Shown: positions 36,396 to 46,491, numbered from the stretch's first letter. The stretch is DNA of 64,000 nt from an uncultured Pelagibacteraceae bacterium (GCA_902570785.1 CACFZK010000001.1:1-64000); one strand, 5' to 3'. Translations and numbers: made by a program. The notes: generated by a model not told the origin, from the letters alone.

Positions 36396-36845
36396 TTAAT
36401 TTATTTTTACTTTAACTTCTTTGGAAAGTGAATTTGATATAAAGCAATATCGATGAGCTCTATCTTGTACCTCTTTCATTTTTAAATTATCAACAGAGAA
36501 ACCGTTAGAAAACTCTACTTTTGGATTAAGTTCGATTTCAGTAACAGACATTAAACCTTTAAGATTTTTACCTAATTTTGCTACAGCCGTATCTTTATAG
36601 GATTTTACGGGCCATTTCATTTTGGCTGCTAACGCTAAAAAAGTCATCATGTGGCAACTACTTAAAGATGCTGCTAAAGTTTGTTCAGGATTAGTATTTA
36701 ATTCGTTCCCCCTCCAATCAGGTGCAGAATCTGCAATGATTTTTGTGTTTGGTGTAAATGTAATTTCATGTTGATTTGAATACTTTCCTGGGGACATATC
36801 TCCATTTTCGAGTTTCCAAATAAGATCAATTGATATTTTTGACAT
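36396..36845 (-). CDS. OsmC family peroxiredoxin-like protein
   Basis: A 149-residue OsmC-fold protein with both redox cysteines: SSCHMMTFLALA and AHRYCFISNSL. This is the organic hydroperoxide reductase pattern, though related proteins are broad thiol-dependent enzymes. The family motif NPEQTLAASLSSC is clear. It sits 3 bp before the crotonase start and 7 bp after the ligase stop; it may protect against sulfur- or peroxide-derived stress in this pathway (inference). Confidence 0.87.
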   Translation of the reverse strand: MSKISIDLIWKLENGDMSPGKYSNQHEITFTPNTKIIADSAPDWRGNELNTNPEQTLAASLSSCHMMTFLALAAKMKWPVKSYKDTAVAKLGKNLKGLMSVTEIELNPKVEFSNGFSVDNLKMKEVQDRAHRYCFISNSLSKEVKVKIN

Positions 36846-36852
36846 TTCAGGA

Positions 36853-38487
36853 TTAATTAAGATTTTTTGCTTTTTTTCTCAGTTCAAACTTTTGAATTTT
36901 TCCTGTCGAAGTTTTCGGCAATTCACAGAATTCAACTTTTTTTGGAACTTTAAATCCTGCTAGTGTTTCTTTACAAAAAGAAATTAACTCTTTTTCGGTA
37001 ACCTTTTTATCTTTAACGGTCTCTATAAAAGCGCATGGTACTTCACCCCATTTTTCGTCTGGTTTGGCTACTACAGCTGCAATAGATACCGATGGGTGTT
37101 TTGCCAAGGTATTTTCTATCTCTATTGAAGATATATTTTCACCTCCTGAAATAATTATATCTTTTGATCTATCTTGAATTTTTACATATCCGTCTTCATG
37201 CATAACTGCTAAATCACCAGAATGAAACCAGCCACCTTTCATTGCTTTGTCCGTTGAATCTTTATCTTTAAAATAACCTTTCATTACAACATTTGCCCTT
37301 ATCATTATTTCACCAATAGTTTTCCCATCTCTTGGAACCTCTTTCATGGTTTCAGGATCCATAATTGTTACACCTTCGGTGTTTGGATATCTTACACCTT
37401 GTCGTGCTTTTATCTCATTTTTTTTCTCTTCATCAAAATTATTCCAAGTATCATTCCAGGCACACTGTGTTACGTGACCATAAGTTTCGGTTAATCCATA
37501 AACATGCATTACATCAAAACCAAGAGCTTCCATTTTCTTAAAAATTATACTTGGTGGAGGAGCACCCGCTGTTAATACAGAGACTTTATGCTTTAATTTT
37601 TTTCTTTCACTTTCAGAAGCCCCAGTAATCATATTTAAAACAATTGGAGCGCCACCAAAATGAGTAATATTATATTTATCTATTAATTCAAAAATTTTTT
37701 TTATATCAATATTGCGTAAACAAATTGTACGACCATTTAACATAGGTACTGTCCAAGGATAACCCCAGCCATTACAATGAAACATAGGAACGACGGTTAA
37801 AAAATTTAATCTGTTTGGCATATTCCAAGCAGCTGCACTACCTGTTGACATTAAATATGATCCTCTATGGTGATAAACCACTCCTTTTGGATTTCCGGTT
37901 GTACCGGAAGTGTAACTTAACGATATTGCTTGCCACTCATCATCTGGCATCTTCCATTGATAAGTATCATCACCTGTTTTTAAAAATGTTTCGTACTCTA
38001 AGTCACCAATTTTTTCTGTTTTTGATTTATCAGCATGCTTATCGACAATATCAATTATAGTAATTTTATTTTCAAATGATTTTAATGCTTTTTTAACTTC
38101 TTTGTGGAGCTGTCTATCTACAACTAAAACTTTAGCATCGCTGTGATTTAAAATATAAGCAATAGTCTTTGCATCTAATCGAATATTTATAGTATTTAAA
38201 ACAGCACCAGTCATAGGAACAGAGTAATGAGCCTCAAAAATTTCAGGAGTGTTAAAAGCTAAGAAGGAAACTGTATCCCCTTTTTTAATTCCAATTTTTT
38301 CTAAAGCACTAGCAAACTTCACGCATCTATTATAAACCTGAGTCCATGTATATTTTCGATCCTCATAAATTAGTGCTTCATATGTTGGATATATGTCTTT
38401 AGCTCTTTGTAAAAATGATAGTGGTGTGAGTGGTACAAAATTCGCTTTATTTTTATTTAGATTTGTTTCGTAATGACTCATTATCAA
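36853..38487 (-). CDS. Acyl-CoA synthetase, candidate DmdB (MMPA-CoA ligase)
   Basis: A 544-residue AMP-forming acyl-CoA ligase with the P-loop SLSYTSGTTGNPKGVVYHHRG, GLTETYGHV, the hinge and C-terminal lysine in KTSTGKIQKFELRKKA, and ISGGENISSIEIE. DmdB activates methylmercaptopropionate with CoA and is about this length. Family alone cannot separate DmdB from other short/medium-chain ligases; the call rests on position near dmdA and a DmdC-like dehydrogenase. It overlaps the dehydrogenase stop by 4 bp. Confidence 0.8.
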   Translation of the reverse strand: MIMSHYETNLNKNKANFVPLTPLSFLQRAKDIYPTYEALIYEDRKYTWTQVYNRCVKFASALEKIGIKKGDTVSFLAFNTPEIFEAHYSVPMTGAVLNTINIRLDAKTIAYILNHSDAKVLVVDRQLHKEVKKALKSFENKITIIDIVDKHADKSKTEKIGDLEYETFLKTGDDTYQWKMPDDEWQAISLSYTSGTTGNPKGVVYHHRGSYLMSTGSAAAWNMPNRLNFLTVVPMFHCNGWGYPWTVPMLNGRTICLRNIDIKKIFELIDKYNITHFGGAPIVLNMITGASESERKKLKHKVSVLTAGAPPPSIIFKKMEALGFDVMHVYGLTETYGHVTQCAWNDTWNNFDEEKKNEIKARQGVRYPNTEGVTIMDPETMKEVPRDGKTIGEIMIRANVVMKGYFKDKDSTDKAMKGGWFHSGDLAVMHEDGYVKIQDRSKDIIISGGENISSIEIENTLAKHPSVSIAAVVAKPDEKWGEVPCAFIETVKDKKVTEKELISFCKETLAGFKVPKKVEFCELPKTSTGKIQKFELRKKAKNLN

Positions 38488-40244
38488 TTAAAATTAGATT
38501 TCATCATAGTATCACTGCCAGTAATAGCTGATAAATAATGGCTCTGAACTCTTGGAAGGATTTTATCAAAGTAATATTTTGCAGTATTTATTTTATCTTC
38601 ATAAAAAGTTTTATTTTCTTTGAGTTTGGAGTGGCTTACCTTCAATATTTTTAACCATGAGTGAGCGAGAGCTATATATCCAAGAACCTTTAGATAATCA
38701 TTACAGGCTGCGCTTACATCGTCTTTTGATGATTTGTTTTTCTCACCAAGCCATAGTGTAAAATTATTTAGTAATTCTAAATACTTAAAAAATTTATCAG
38801 CAAATAAAGAAAGTTTATTGTCTTTTGCAAAATCTTTTACTTCATTTGAAAGTTGAGCAATATACTTTTCAAAAATTTTGTTATTTAAAATTTTTCTATA
38901 AACAAGATCAATAGCTTGAACAGAATTTGTGCCTTCATAAATAGGTGTTATTCTATTATCTCTAAATAATTGTTCGATTCCTTGATCCTTAGTGTAACCA
39001 TAACCTCCAAAAACTTGAATTGCATCATTTGTGATTTCCATTCCAATATCAGTAAAAAAGGATTTAATTATAGGAGTCATTAAAGCAACTATTTCATCAG
39101 CATTAGTTTTTATTTTTTTATCTGGATGGTTTAAACTAACATCTATTTGCTGAGAAACCCAAAAGGCTAAAGATCTCTGGCCTTCAATTAAAGATTTCAT
39201 GTTCATTAAGCTTCTTCTAATATCTGCATGCTTAATAATTATATCTGCCTCACCGTTCTTGCTATTATTTGCCTTGCCTTGTTTCCTCTCTTTTGCATAA
39301 GCTAACGCGTTTTGATAAGCTGTTTCAGAAATACCAAGACCTTGTATACCTACAACTATTCTCTCTAAATTCATCATTGTGAACATGGAACTAAGTCCTT
39401 TATTTTCTGGTCCAATCATAAAGCCTGTTGCTTCATCAAAATTCAAAACACAAGTTGGAGATCCTTTAATTCCCATTTTAGTTTCTATAGACGCGGTGTT
39501 AACACCATTTCGAGGTCCGACTGAACCGTTATCATTAACAACAAATTTAGGAACTAAAAATAAGCTAATTCCTTTTGTTCCAGAAGGTGAACCAGGAATT
39601 CTGGCTAAGACAAGATGGATAATGTTTTCTGTTAAATCGTGGTCACCTGAAGTAATAAATATTTTTTGACCTGAAATCTTATAAGAATTATCTTTTTGTT
39701 TAACAGCCTTAGTTTTTAATAAACCTAGATCAGTGCCACAGTGAGATTCCGTTAAACACATCGTCCCACTCCACTTACCCTCAACCATTTTTGGTAAATA
39801 CTTATCTTTTATTTTTTGATCTGCATGATGAAGAATGCAGTTATACGCGCCTATACTCAATTCACTATATAACTTAAAAGATAAACTAGCTGATGAAAGC
39901 ATTTCCTCAAAAAAAGTACTTACTGTTTTTGGCATACCTTGGCCACCATATTTAGGATCGCAAGATAAGGAAGTCCAGCCATCGTCAATAAACTTTTTAT
40001 ATGCCTCTTTATAACCCGGTGGTGATCTAACAATACCATTTTCATAAACGCATGGCTTTTCATCACCTATTTTAGCAAGCGGTAAAACAATTTCCTGATT
40101 TATTTTTGCTGCCTGTTCCAATATATCTTTTACTAAATCAGAATTAATTTCTTTATATTTATCAATTTCATTATAGTTTTTATTGTCTTTAAGATTATTG
40201 AATAAAAACATCATTTCATCCACTGGTGCGTTATAAGTTGTCAT
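38484..40244 (-). CDS. Acyl-CoA dehydrogenase, candidate DmdC
   Basis: A 586-residue acyl-CoA dehydrogenase of the long, C-terminally extended group that includes DmdC. It starts MTTYNAPVDEMMFLFNNL, has GTMCLTESHCGTDLGLLKT, QVFGGYGYTKDQGIEQLFRDNRI and the catalytic Glu in IYEGTNSVQAIDL. DmdC converts methylmercaptopropionyl-CoA to methylthioacryloyl-CoA. The assignment to that substrate is by context. The fused dehydrogenase gene is immediately upstream (no gap). Confidence 0.82.
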   Translation of the reverse strand: MTTYNAPVDEMMFLFNNLKDNKNYNEIDKYKEINSDLVKDILEQAAKINQEIVLPLAKIGDEKPCVYENGIVRSPPGYKEAYKKFIDDGWTSLSCDPKYGGQGMPKTVSTFFEEMLSSASLSFKLYSELSIGAYNCILHHADQKIKDKYLPKMVEGKWSGTMCLTESHCGTDLGLLKTKAVKQKDNSYKISGQKIFITSGDHDLTENIIHLVLARIPGSPSGTKGISLFLVPKFVVNDNGSVGPRNGVNTASIETKMGIKGSPTCVLNFDEATGFMIGPENKGLSSMFTMMNLERIVVGIQGLGISETAYQNALAYAKERKQGKANNSKNGEADIIIKHADIRRSLMNMKSLIEGQRSLAFWVSQQIDVSLNHPDKKIKTNADEIVALMTPIIKSFFTDIGMEITNDAIQVFGGYGYTKDQGIEQLFRDNRITPIYEGTNSVQAIDLVYRKILNNKIFEKYIAQLSNEVKDFAKDNKLSLFADKFFKYLELLNNFTLWLGEKNKSSKDDVSAACNDYLKVLGYIALAHSWLKILKVSHSKLKENKTFYEDKINTAKYYFDKILPRVQSHYLSAITGSDTMMKSNFN

Positions 40245-42467
40245 TTAATTTATTAATGGTTTACTTGTTTTTAAAGTATGTACAATTCTTTTTTGTGTTT
40301 TATCTGTTTCTAAAAGTTTCATAAAGCTCTCAAGTTCTAATTTATACATCTGTTCTTCACTTATTTCCTTACTTAAATTAGTGTCTCCTCCACTCAAAAC
40401 ATTAGCTAATTCCTTACCTACTATCATACCATGATCAAGTATTTTTTTGCTATTATATAATTCATCAAGTACTTTTTGCATTTTTTTCCTTACTTGGTCG
40501 CCTGATAATTTAAATTTACATTTAACGGGAGGTTTAAAATTTTTGTTTTGTTCAATATAAGCTCTTGCCATAGGCAATAGATTGTTCCTGTTAATTATAA
40601 CTTCATGATTATCATCTAAAAATAAAAGAGGTTTTGCCTCAATAGGAGATGTGGCTGTTTTTGCATATCCTATTATATCAAAAACTTTAAGGGGTGCAAA
40701 ATCAGGGTCTTTACTGGCATCATCTGTTTGAGTCCACCTCCACAAAAGCTCTTTACACCCTCCGCCAGCTGGCACTAAACCAACAATAGTTTCAACTAAC
40801 CCCATCACTATATTAGTGTGTGATACAACATAATTGCTTTGCAGCAAGACTTCTTCGCCACCACCTAAAGACAAACCAGATGGTGCAGAGATTACTAATT
40901 TGTCACTATATTTTAAATGTTCACAGGTTTTTTGGAAATATTTAATGAATTTTTCAACAGATTTAAAATCTTTCTTTTTAACAAATTCCATTACATAATT
41001 TAAATTAACTCCTGCAGAAAACTGCATGCTCTCATTGATAATAATTAATGGTTTGTCTGTAGCTTTCATTAAAGCATCCATAGAATTATAATCTAAGGCA
41101 TTTGCTTTGGTGTCGAATTCTACAATATTAAAATCTTTAAACCTGTAGATTTCAGCTGAATCGTTTTTATCAATTTTAATTACTGATTTTTTTACCTTTC
41201 CTAGTGTTTCGATATCCGTATATTTTTGTCTTTGGTCATAAAACTTTTTTGCACTTTTATTTTTTAAATTTTCTAAAAACGAATTAGTTTTAATATCTCC
41301 AATTTTAATAAAAAAATTATCTAATCCAATGTTCTCCAACATTTCGAAAGGTCCCATAGACCAGTTAAAACCAAGTCTTAATGCTTCATCAATGTCATTG
41401 TACTCTTTTGTGATCTGTGGAACTAACGAAGATGAATAAAGAATAATTTTTGAAATTACTGCCCAGGCATATTTACCATACTGATCCTCTCTATTTATTA
41501 AATCTAATAAATTTATTTTATTAATTTGAAGATCAATTTTTTTTGCAGTTGAATAACTATTATTTTTTATATTTAAAGCTTCCAAAACTTTTTGATTATT
41601 AACTTTATTCATGCGGTAAAAACCACCTTTGCCTTTTCTACCAGTATAACCACTATCAATTAGCTTTTTTATTATTGGAATTCCTTGAGCAACTTTTTGA
41701 AATTCATCATTCTCAGGAAGTTCTTTTCTAAAGCTTTTTAAAACGTCCGACATTAGGTCAATACCAATCAAATCATATAAAGCAAAGACACCGGTTTTAG
41801 GTATTCCCATTGGTCGTCCAAATACAGCATCGGCTTCTTCTACAGATAAATTCATTTTAATTGCCTCTGTCATAGCGACTTGCATTGCATAGACACCAAT
41901 TCTATTTCCTAAGAACCCTGGTGTATCACCGCAAATAATTACTCCTTTACCAAGTCTTTTTTCGCAGAAATCTTTTAGTAAATTAATTTTATTTTGATCA
42001 TTTGATTTTTCACGGACAATTTCTAAAAGACCCATATATCTCACTGGATTAAAAAAGTGTGTTATACAAAAATCTTTTTTATCAGCATTATCCATTTTTT
42101 GAGAAAGTATTTTAAGTGGGATTGTTGAGGTATTTGAGGAAATGACAGATTCTTTTTTTCTTGCTTTTAATATTTTTTCATAAATTTCGTGTTTAATATT
42201 AATCCTTTCCACTACGGCTTCAATTATCCAATCAGCATCAGCAACATTATCAAAATTATCTGAAATATTTCCTGTTTTTAAGCTTTGAATTTTTGCGCTT
42301 TCGAAAAGCAAAGGTGGTCGAGATTTTAAAATTCTCTCTTTTGCTTTTTCAGCAATTTCAGTTTTTAAATCAAGTAATACAACAGGTATATTTGCATTAC
42401 ATAAATGAGCAGCAATCCCGCTACCCATTGTTCCCGATCCGATAATTACTACTTTTTTAATATTCAT
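40245..42467 (-). CDS. Fused 3-hydroxyacyl-CoA dehydrogenase / enoyl-CoA hydratase
   Basis: A 740-residue FadN-like protein. Domain order: NAD-binding dehydrogenase domain ([17 protein letters not shown], residues about 4-180), dehydrogenase C-terminal domain ([15 protein letters not shown]), a second such domain ([17 protein letters not shown]), then a crotonase domain with both hydratase glutamates (LGGGEEVLL and [15 protein letters not shown]). It is first in the catabolic string. The ATG is only 3 bp after the encoded CCA of tRNA-Pro, with no ribosome-binding site, so translation may be leaderless after tRNA processing. Confidence 0.88.
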   Translation of the reverse strand: MNIKKVVIIGSGTMGSGIAAHLCNANIPVVLLDLKTEIAEKAKERILKSRPPLLFESAKIQSLKTGNISDNFDNVADADWIIEAVVERINIKHEIYEKILKARKKESVISSNTSTIPLKILSQKMDNADKKDFCITHFFNPVRYMGLLEIVREKSNDQNKINLLKDFCEKRLGKGVIICGDTPGFLGNRIGVYAMQVAMTEAIKMNLSVEEADAVFGRPMGIPKTGVFALYDLIGIDLMSDVLKSFRKELPENDEFQKVAQGIPIIKKLIDSGYTGRKGKGGFYRMNKVNNQKVLEALNIKNNSYSTAKKIDLQINKINLLDLINREDQYGKYAWAVISKIILYSSSLVPQITKEYNDIDEALRLGFNWSMGPFEMLENIGLDNFFIKIGDIKTNSFLENLKNKSAKKFYDQRQKYTDIETLGKVKKSVIKIDKNDSAEIYRFKDFNIVEFDTKANALDYNSMDALMKATDKPLIIINESMQFSAGVNLNYVMEFVKKKDFKSVEKFIKYFQKTCEHLKYSDKLVISAPSGLSLGGGEEVLLQSNYVVSHTNIVMGLVETIVGLVPAGGGCKELLWRWTQTDDASKDPDFAPLKVFDIIGYAKTATSPIEAKPLLFLDDNHEVIINRNNLLPMARAYIEQNKNFKPPVKCKFKLSGDQVRKKMQKVLDELYNSKKILDHGMIVGKELANVLSGGDTNLSKEISEEQMYKLELESFMKLLETDKTQKRIVHTLKTSKPLIN

Positions 42468-42473
42468 AAATGG

Positions 42474-42547
<74 letters not shown>

Positions 42548-42556
42548 TTTAGAGAG

Positions 42557-42562
42557 AGTATA
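42557..42562 (-). promoter_or_regulatory. Candidate -10 box for tRNA-Pro and downstream operon
   Basis: TATACT on the minus strand lies 9 bp before the tRNA-Pro 5' end in the 50-bp gap between the two tRNA genes. A -35 element at standard distance is poor. It is the only visible candidate promoter close to the catabolic string, because nothing separates tRNA-Pro from its first gene. Confidence 0.3.
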
Positions 42563-42597
42563 TAACTTATATTTTTATTATTATCATTAAAAAATGG

Positions 42598-42671
42598 CGC
42601 GCCCTGAAGGATTCGAACCTACGACCCTCGGTTTAGAAAACCGATGCTCTATCCAACTGAGCTAAGGGCGC
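42598..42671 (-). tRNA. tRNA-Arg (anticodon TCT)
   Basis: Minus strand: acceptor GCGCCCT/AGGGCGC, D-arm GCTC/GAGC, anticodon stem TCGGT/ACCGA with loop TTTCTAA (anticodon TCT), T-arm GTAGG/CCTTC with TTCGAAT. The T-stem has a U-U mismatch at its second pair. The discriminator is G; CCA is encoded at 42597-42595. It lies 23 bp after the fbpC-like gene. Confidence 0.95.
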
Positions 42672-42694
42672 AATTAAAATATTTATATATTTAC

Positions 42695-43765
42695 TTAAAA
42701 ACATACTAAATGGTCAATAAAAATAGGCGACTTAATACCAAATTTTTCATTTTTTTCATGTTGATGAATGTGGTGGGAGTGAACAAATACAGGGATTTCC
42801 TCTTTTTTATCAGTTTTTAAAGTATAAATAAAATTAGTTCCTCTAAATTTTCTGTCCACTACCTCTAACTTCAATTTACTTTGATCATCATGGATTAAAT
42901 CCTCCGGCTGTAATAATAATTTTACTTTTGAGCCAACTGGAAAATTATTTAATAATTTACCTCTTATCTCTCCTAGCTCTTGATGCATCAAACTATGAAC
43001 CGCACAATCAGTTTCTACAACTTTTACTTCAATAAATACTCCTCTATTTAAAAATTTTGCAACTTCGATAGAATTTGGTTCGTGATGAATGTTATAGGGC
43101 TTATCATACTGTTTTAAAGATTGATCTAATATAATGCCACATTTATCTCCAAGGAAAAAAGCTTCAAAAGAGTCGTGTGTTACAATTAAAGTTGTAATAT
43201 CAAATTCTTTCAAAATATTTTTGATTTTTTTTTGTAATTCTTCTTTTAAAGTAGCATCTATGTTTGCAAAAGGTTCATCTAGCAAAAGCAAATCAGGTTT
43301 GGAAAGTAATGATCTTGCCAGAGAAACACGTTGTGCTTCACCTGCACTTATTTGGTGGGGATATTTATTTTTAATATCCTCTAGGTGTAAAATTTTAATT
43401 AGATCACTGTCTGAGTAATTAAATTTAGATCCATTTTTTCTCTTTGATCCGATATTAATATTTTCTACAACATTAAAATGTGGGAATAGTGAATTGTCTT
43501 GAAAACACATTGCTATGTTTCTTTTTTCAGGTTCTAAATTAAATTTTTCAGATGAAATTATTTTGTCTTTAAGTTTAATCTCTCCGGATTTTAGATTTTG
43601 AAGTCCAGCAATCGTTCTAAGAATAGTAGTTTTTCCGACGCCTGATGGGCCGAGCAAGCAAACAATTTCGCCCTTTTCTTTAATTTTTAAAGATACATTT
43701 TTAACTTTATTATTATCACTAGCAATAAATGTTGCATTATTAATTTCTAAAAAGTTTGAAGGCAT
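42695..43765 (-). CDS. Ferric iron ABC transporter, ATPase (FbpC-like)
   Basis: A 356-residue ABC ATPase with Walker A LLGPSGVGKTTILR, Q-loop CFQDNSLFPHF, signature ISAGEAQRVSLARSL, Walker B LLLLDEPFANID, and an OB-type C-terminal domain (about residues 240-356, VKLLLQPEDL). The signature begins SAGE rather than SGGQ, as in many FbpC/PotA-type proteins. It powers the permease encoded just upstream, 15 bp away. With the iron-binding protein gene it makes an fbpABC-type importer. Confidence 0.9.
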   Translation of the reverse strand: MPSNFLEINNATFIASDNNKVKNVSLKIKEKGEIVCLLGPSGVGKTTILRTIAGLQNLKSGEIKLKDKIISSEKFNLEPEKRNIAMCFQDNSLFPHFNVVENINIGSKRKNGSKFNYSDSDLIKILHLEDIKNKYPHQISAGEAQRVSLARSLLSKPDLLLLDEPFANIDATLKEELQKKIKNILKEFDITTLIVTHDSFEAFFLGDKCGIILDQSLKQYDKPYNIHHEPNSIEVAKFLNRGVFIEVKVVETDCAVHSLMHQELGEIRGKLLNNFPVGSKVKLLLQPEDLIHDDQSKLKLEVVDRKFRGTNFIYTLKTDKKEEIPVFVHSHHIHQHEKNEKFGIKSPIFIDHLVCF

Positions 43766-43780
43766 CTAGCTACTATAACT

Positions 43781-45397
43781 TTATTTTTCTGAAAGTATAT
43801 ATTTAGAAATAAACAATATAAATACACTTGCCCAAATTATTAAACATAATGATGGAAAAGCAGCTGCTTCTAATAAGTCTTGTGCGGCATATGAATAAGC
43901 TTTAGTCGCAAAAGTTTCAAAATTAAAAGGTCTTAGTATTAATGTAATTGGCAATTCTTTAATAATTTCTAAAGCTATTAAAACACCAACCAATATTATA
44001 TTGGTTTTTAAATACGGTAAATGAATGCTAGAAAAGGTTTTAAATTTTGAATATCCAAGAAGATATGCATTTTCATCAATTGAATTATTTATTTTTGAAT
44101 ATCCAGATTTGATTCCATTGTAAGAAAGTGAAAAAAATCTAACAAAGTATGCAATCACAAGACCAACTATAGAACCAATAAAAACATTCTTAAAACCATT
44201 AAATCCAAAAATGGAACTTAACAAGTCGCTAAACCAAGAAATAAATGTTATAAAAGCGACTGCTAAAATTATTCCTGGTAAAGCATAACCTGACACTGAG
44301 AAAGTAGACAAATAACTAATAAGTTTGTTTTTTGATACTCTATTTCCGTAATTCGTCATAAATGAAAATAAGATCAAAAATAAACTTGATAAAAATACCA
44401 ATAAAAGAGTATTCATATTTAGTGACCAAAAGTTTATATCCTGAAAATATTTTGGAAATTTTATCGTCCAATAAGTCATTTGAGAAACTGGGAAAACAAA
44501 ACTACAGAAAAATAAAATCGAGCAAAAACAAGTCGCAAAAATAGATTTTCCCCCCACTAACTGAATTTTTGGAATAGGCTTATTGCCTTTTGAATTTTGA
44601 TGATATTTTGCTCCTTTTCTTGATAGATTTTCAATAACAAACAATAGAAGGATAAAAAATAACAAAACAAAAGATAATTGATTTGCAGTTGTTAAATCGT
44701 CAAAAGAAATCCATGCATTGTAAATAGCTGTGGTCAATGTTGAAATACTAAAAAAATCTACTGTTCCAAAATCTGACAGAGTTTCCATTGCAACAAGCGA
44801 TAAGCCCACTACTATTGCAGGTCTTGCTGATGGTAAAATAATTTTAAAAAAACTTTCATATGATGATAAACCTAAATTTTTACCCACTTCTATAAGATTA
44901 TGAGATTGAAATACAAAAGAGGCTCTTGTTAAAACATAAACATAGCCGAACAAAGAGAAAGAAATTGAAAACATTGACCCAATTAATCCATCAAATTTAG
45001 GTATATTTTTATTATAATCTCCTTCTCCAAATAAAAATGTTAATATACTAAATGCGGTCCCATAATTTTCAAAAAAAGCAACTAAAGAATAAGCATAAAT
45101 GTAAGCTGGAACAGCAAAAGACAATATCAACGCCCATTTAAAAAAGTTAACTGCAGGAAATTTATAAAAAGAAACAAAATAAGCTGAGGTTACACCAAAA
45201 ATAAAAGTTAGTAATAAAACACCTAATAAAATTAAGAATGAATTGCTTAAATAATTTAAAAGCAAAGTTTCTGTTAAAAGATCTAAATAATTTCCTGTTG
45301 TATCAAAGAAACTTAAAAAAACTGTAAAAATAGGTATGGCTACTAGTAAAGGTACTAAAAACGCAAAAATAACCCAAAAATTTATCCTCTTTATCAA
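43781..45397 (-). CDS. Ferric iron ABC transporter, permease (FbpB-like)
   Basis: A 538-residue fused permease with about 12 helices and two EAA-like loops (EVGKNLGLSSYESFFKIILPSARPAI and ENAYLLGYSKFKTFSSIHLPYLK). It is the two-domain permease of Fe3+ importers. The start is TTG at 45397, with a strong AGGAGGAG ribosome-binding site 5 nt upstream; no in-frame ATG is close. An 11-bp hairpin stands between it and the iron-binding protein gene. Confidence 0.9.
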   Translation of the reverse strand: MIKRINFWVIFAFLVPLLVAIPIFTVFLSFFDTTGNYLDLLTETLLLNYLSNSFLILLGVLLLTFIFGVTSAYFVSFYKFPAVNFFKWALILSFAVPAYIYAYSLVAFFENYGTAFSILTFLFGEGDYNKNIPKFDGLIGSMFSISFSLFGYVYVLTRASFVFQSHNLIEVGKNLGLSSYESFFKIILPSARPAIVVGLSLVAMETLSDFGTVDFFSISTLTTAIYNAWISFDDLTTANQLSFVLLFFILLLFVIENLSRKGAKYHQNSKGNKPIPKIQLVGGKSIFATCFCSILFFCSFVFPVSQMTYWTIKFPKYFQDINFWSLNMNTLLLVFLSSLFLILFSFMTNYGNRVSKNKLISYLSTFSVSGYALPGIILAVAFITFISWFSDLLSSIFGFNGFKNVFIGSIVGLVIAYFVRFFSLSYNGIKSGYSKINNSIDENAYLLGYSKFKTFSSIHLPYLKTNIILVGVLIALEIIKELPITLILRPFNFETFATKAYSYAAQDLLEAAAFPSLCLIIWASVFILFISKYILSEK

Positions 45398-45408
45398 TTC
45401 TCCTCCTA

Positions 45409-45442
45409 AATTTAGTCCCCGGAGGAGTCCAGGGACTAAATT
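45409..45442 (-). terminator. Intercistronic hairpin between fbpA- and fbpB-like genes
   Basis: AATTTAGTCCC and GGGACTAAATT form a perfect 11-bp stem around a 12-nt loop. It lies after the binding-protein gene and directly before the permease ribosome-binding site. Such hairpins often protect or partly terminate the upstream message, giving more binding protein than permease. There is no T-tract directly after it on the minus strand, so it is more likely a stabiliser or attenuator than a full terminator. Confidence 0.6.
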
Positions 45443-45456
45443 ATTCTAATATAAAA

Positions 45457-46491
45457 TTACCAGCCGGCTTCGTTCATTACTTTCAAAGCTTTAGCCTGGA
45501 GTTTTCCATAATTAGAAACTTTTGTTTTTAGATCTTGTTTAAAATCTAAACCAAATTGTGCAATTAATTTATTTGCTTTAACGCCAGGTATCATTGGATA
45601 CTCAAAAGTATTGTTTACAATATGCTGTTGAGCTTCAGGGGTTAAAAGAAACTCTAACAATTTAACTGCATTAGCTTTATTTGGTGCGTGTTTTAATATA
45701 CCGCCGCCACTAATGTTCATATGTGTACCTCTTCCGTCCTGATTTGGGAAGAAAGGCATTACTTTTTTAGCTGCCGCTTGTTGTTCAGCACCTTTGTTTC
45801 CAGATAACATTAAAGCTAAGTAATAAGTGTTTGCTACAGCCCAATCTGCTTCTCCAGCAGCTACAGCTAATATCTGCGCTCTGTCGTTACCAGTTGGTTT
45901 TCTAGCAAAGTTATTTACCATTCCTTTTGCCCAAGCTGCAGTATTTTTCTCACCATTATTTTTAATAAGTGATGCAACTAAAGACTGATTATAAATGTTG
46001 CTTGATTTTCTTATTACTACTCTACCTTTGTATTTAGGATCAGCTAAATCTTCATAACTCATATTCCATGAAGGATTAACTGTTTTTGGATTGTAATAAA
46101 TTATTCTTGCTCTTTTTGCGATTCCAACCCAATAAGGTGATCTAAAGTTAGCAGGTACAACTTTTTTAATAGCTGCCGAACTTGCTCCCTTTTGAAACAT
46201 TCCTTCTGATTGAAAAGCTCCTAATCTTCCAGCATCTGCAGTTATATAAATATCTGCTTTGCTGTCCTTCCCTTCTTCTTTAATTCTTTTTTGCAATGCT
46301 TTATCTTTTCCAGATACTACATTTACTTTTATTCCAGTTTTTGATGTAAATTTTTTATAAAGTTGAACATCAGAATCATAATGTCTTGCACTAAAAACAT
46401 TCACTTCTTTTGCAAAAACTGAATTTGCAACTAACAATGTTGAAAACAAACCAACAATAGCTACTCCAATTACTCTAATTAACTTATTCAT
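45457..46491 (-). CDS. Ferric iron ABC transporter, substrate-binding protein (FbpA-like)
   Basis: A periplasmic iron-binding protein of the Fbp/AfuA family, 344 residues, with signal peptide LIRVIGVAIVGLFSTLLVANSVFA and mature start KEVNVFSARHYDSD. Tyrosines likely to bind Fe(III) are in WAVANTYYLALMLSG, as in this family. I choose ATG at 46491; the track GTG at 46500 is part of the ribosome-binding site AAAGGTGG. A perfect Fur-type box lies upstream. Confidence 0.92.
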   Translation of the reverse strand: MNKLIRVIGVAIVGLFSTLLVANSVFAKEVNVFSARHYDSDVQLYKKFTSKTGIKVNVVSGKDKALQKRIKEEGKDSKADIYITADAGRLGAFQSEGMFQKGASSAAIKKVVPANFRSPYWVGIAKRARIIYYNPKTVNPSWNMSYEDLADPKYKGRVVIRKSSNIYNQSLVASLIKNNGEKNTAAWAKGMVNNFARKPTGNDRAQILAVAAGEADWAVANTYYLALMLSGNKGAEQQAAAKKVMPFFPNQDGRGTHMNISGGGILKHAPNKANAVKLLEFLLTPEAQQHIVNNTFEYPMIPGVKANKLIAQFGLDFKQDLKTKVSNYGKLQAKALKVMNEAGW

